Assembly: GCA_036834985.1 (NCBI GenBank)
Contig: DAITMV010000023.1
Coordinates: 1 to 25,196 of the forward strand
DNA length: 25,196 bases
Origin: DAITMV01 sp036834985
Lineage (GTDB): Bacteria; Pseudomonadota; Gammaproteobacteria; Burkholderiales; Burkholderiaceae_B
Reading direction: 5' to 3'
The notes beneath the pieces are model-generated. The model did not search any database and was not told where the DNA came from. It worked only from the letters and a program-made list of their open reading frames with translations. Each line of letters starts with the position of its first letter. Positions within the stretch are counted from its first letter, which is position 1. The translations under genes and the position numbers were made by a program. Below, piece after piece: positions 24,182 through 25,196 of the stretch.

Positions 24182-25196
24182 TCAAACAGCGACAGGTCCT
24201 GGTTCAAAAACAGCGATCGACTCAATGTGTGAGGTGTGTGGAAACATGTTGATGGCGCCTGCCGCCTTTAATACATAACCACCTTCGTGCACCAAGATAG
24301 CGGCATCACGCGCCAGGGTAGACGGGTTGCATGACACATAGACGATCCGTTTGGGTGCAGTCTCAGGAGCTGCCGCCAGCGCTTGGACAAGTGCCAGCGC
24401 GCCCTCGCGGGGCGGATCAACGAGCAACCGGTCAAAGGTGCCCCATGATCGCCATTCTTCGGCGGTTAATTCAAACAGGTTACGTGCAAAAAAGCGGGTT
24501 TTATGCCCCAGCCCGTTAAATTCTGCATTACCCTGAGCCCGTTGGGTCAGGATCTCTGACCCCTCAACGCCTACGACCTCCCCCGCCAGACGGGCCAGCG
24601 GCAAAGAGAAATTACCCAAACCACAGAATAGATCGGCAACTCGCTCATTTGGCTGAGGATCCAGCAGCTGCAAGGCCTTAGCGATCATGGCGGCGTTGAT
24701 CTGGTGATTAACTTGGGTAAAGTCAGTGGGCGCAAAGGGCATGGTGATGTCGTAGGCCGGGATGCGGTAATGCAAGTCCTTGCCATCCTGCGGATAAAAC
24801 CGCCAGACCGATGCCGGTCCCGAAGGCTGTAGCCACCACTGGACGTTGTACTGGTCTGCAAACGTTTTAAGTGCCTGCTCGTCGTCAGGCGTCAAGGGAG
24901 CCAGGTGACGCAACACCAGCGCGTTGACGTCTTCGCCCACGGCCAGCTCAATTTGAGGGGCTTTTTGTGCAATGCTCAGGGACTGCAGCAAGTGGCGCAG
25001 CGGTACCAGCAAATCGGAAATATGCCGGGGCAGAATATGGCATTCAGTCATATCGGCCACATAGCTGGAGCCTTTTTCATGAAAGCCGACCAGCATGCCG
25101 CCCTTTTTATCCACCAGACGGCAGGTCAAACGGGCGCGATGGCGATAGCCCCATGTGGGGCCCTGAATGGGACGCAACACCAGTTCGGGTTTGATA
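24182..25196 (-). CDS. rlmD: 23S rRNA m5U1939 methyltransferase RlmD, N-terminus outside window
   Basis: The frame stays open past the GTG at 25180 to the window edge (visible upstream codons read KPELVLRP), so the gene continues rightward and about 100 N-terminal residues are missing, including the TRAM domain and three of the four iron-sulfur cysteines. The fourth cysteine is seen in MTECHILP. The methyltransferase core has the SAM motif DLFCGLGNFSLPLA, the RNA m5U motif DPPREGA, the catalytic cysteine in YVSCNPSTLARD, and the terminal HIESIAVFE with the general-base glutamate. RlmD methylates uridine 1939 of 23S rRNA. The family members RlmC and TrmA are less likely because of the fourth cluster cysteine and the size. 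Confidence 0.93.
   Translation of the reverse strand, partial: IKPELVLRPIQGPTWGYRHRARLTCRLVDKKGGMLVGFHEKGSSYVADMTECHILPRHISDLLVPLRHLLQSLSIAQKAPQIELAVGEDVNALVLRHLAPLTPDDEQALKTFADQYNVQWWLQPSGPASVWRFYPQDGKDLHYRIPAYDITMPFAPTDFTQVNHQINAAMIAKALQLLDPQPNERVADLFCGLGNFSLPLARLAGEVVGVEGSEILTQRAQGNAEFNGLGHKTRFFARNLFELTAEEWRSWGTFDRLLVDPPREGALALVQALAAAPETAPKRIVYVSCNPSTLARDAAILVHEGGYVLKAAGAINMFPHTSHIESIAVFEPGPVAV

Overview
The window is a chromosomal segment of a betaproteobacterium, most likely order Burkholderiales and plausibly Alcaligenaceae. The reasons are the gene orders leuC-entericidin-leuD-leuB-asd-fimV and ndk-rlmN-pilW-rodZ-ispG-hisS-yfgM-bamB-der, the proteobacterial class of the aspartate-semialdehyde dehydrogenase, and moderately high GC. 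The genus cannot be named from the sequence alone. Almost everything is ordinary core genome on the minus strand. I see no insertion sequence, prophage, CRISPR array, rRNA gene or complete tRNA gene.

Layout. Positions 1-6122 (minus) hold a leucine/aspartate-family block: leuC, a 45-residue entericidin-type lipoprotein, leuD, leuB, asd, and the first 518 codons of fimV, which runs off the left edge. Positions 6269-11077 (minus) hold an M48 lipoprotein protease, an MFS transporter closely coupled to aroC (chorismate synthase), a renalase-like FAD oxidoreductase and a two-CBS-domain protein. Positions 11183-13362 are a two-gene plus-strand island. Positions 13394-22962 (minus) are the ndk-to-der cluster for nucleotide balance, rRNA/tRNA methylation, type IV pilus and cell-shape assembly, isoprenoid synthesis, histidyl-tRNA synthesis, outer-membrane assembly and ribosome biogenesis. 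Positions 23184-23885 (plus) encode a Bax-inhibitor-1/YccA membrane protein. Positions 24182-25196 (minus) hold the C-terminal three quarters of rlmD, cut by the right edge.

The most unusual object is the island gene at 11183-13027. It encodes one 614-residue protein. Its N-terminal half reads as a cystathionine gamma-synthase/beta-lyase (Cys/Met metabolism) fold that has lost the PLP lysine and other cofactor and substrate contacts. Its C-terminal half is an alpha/beta hydrolase with an intact Ser-Asp-His triad. It is followed 20 bp later by a short Mpo1-like (DUF962) membrane protein. The pair sits where many betaproteobacteria carry hfq-hflX downstream of der. The second unexplained object is a GC-rich stretch of tandem hairpins at 24031-24118, between the yccA-like gene and rlmD. 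All functional calls rest on reading motifs by eye; no database search was run.
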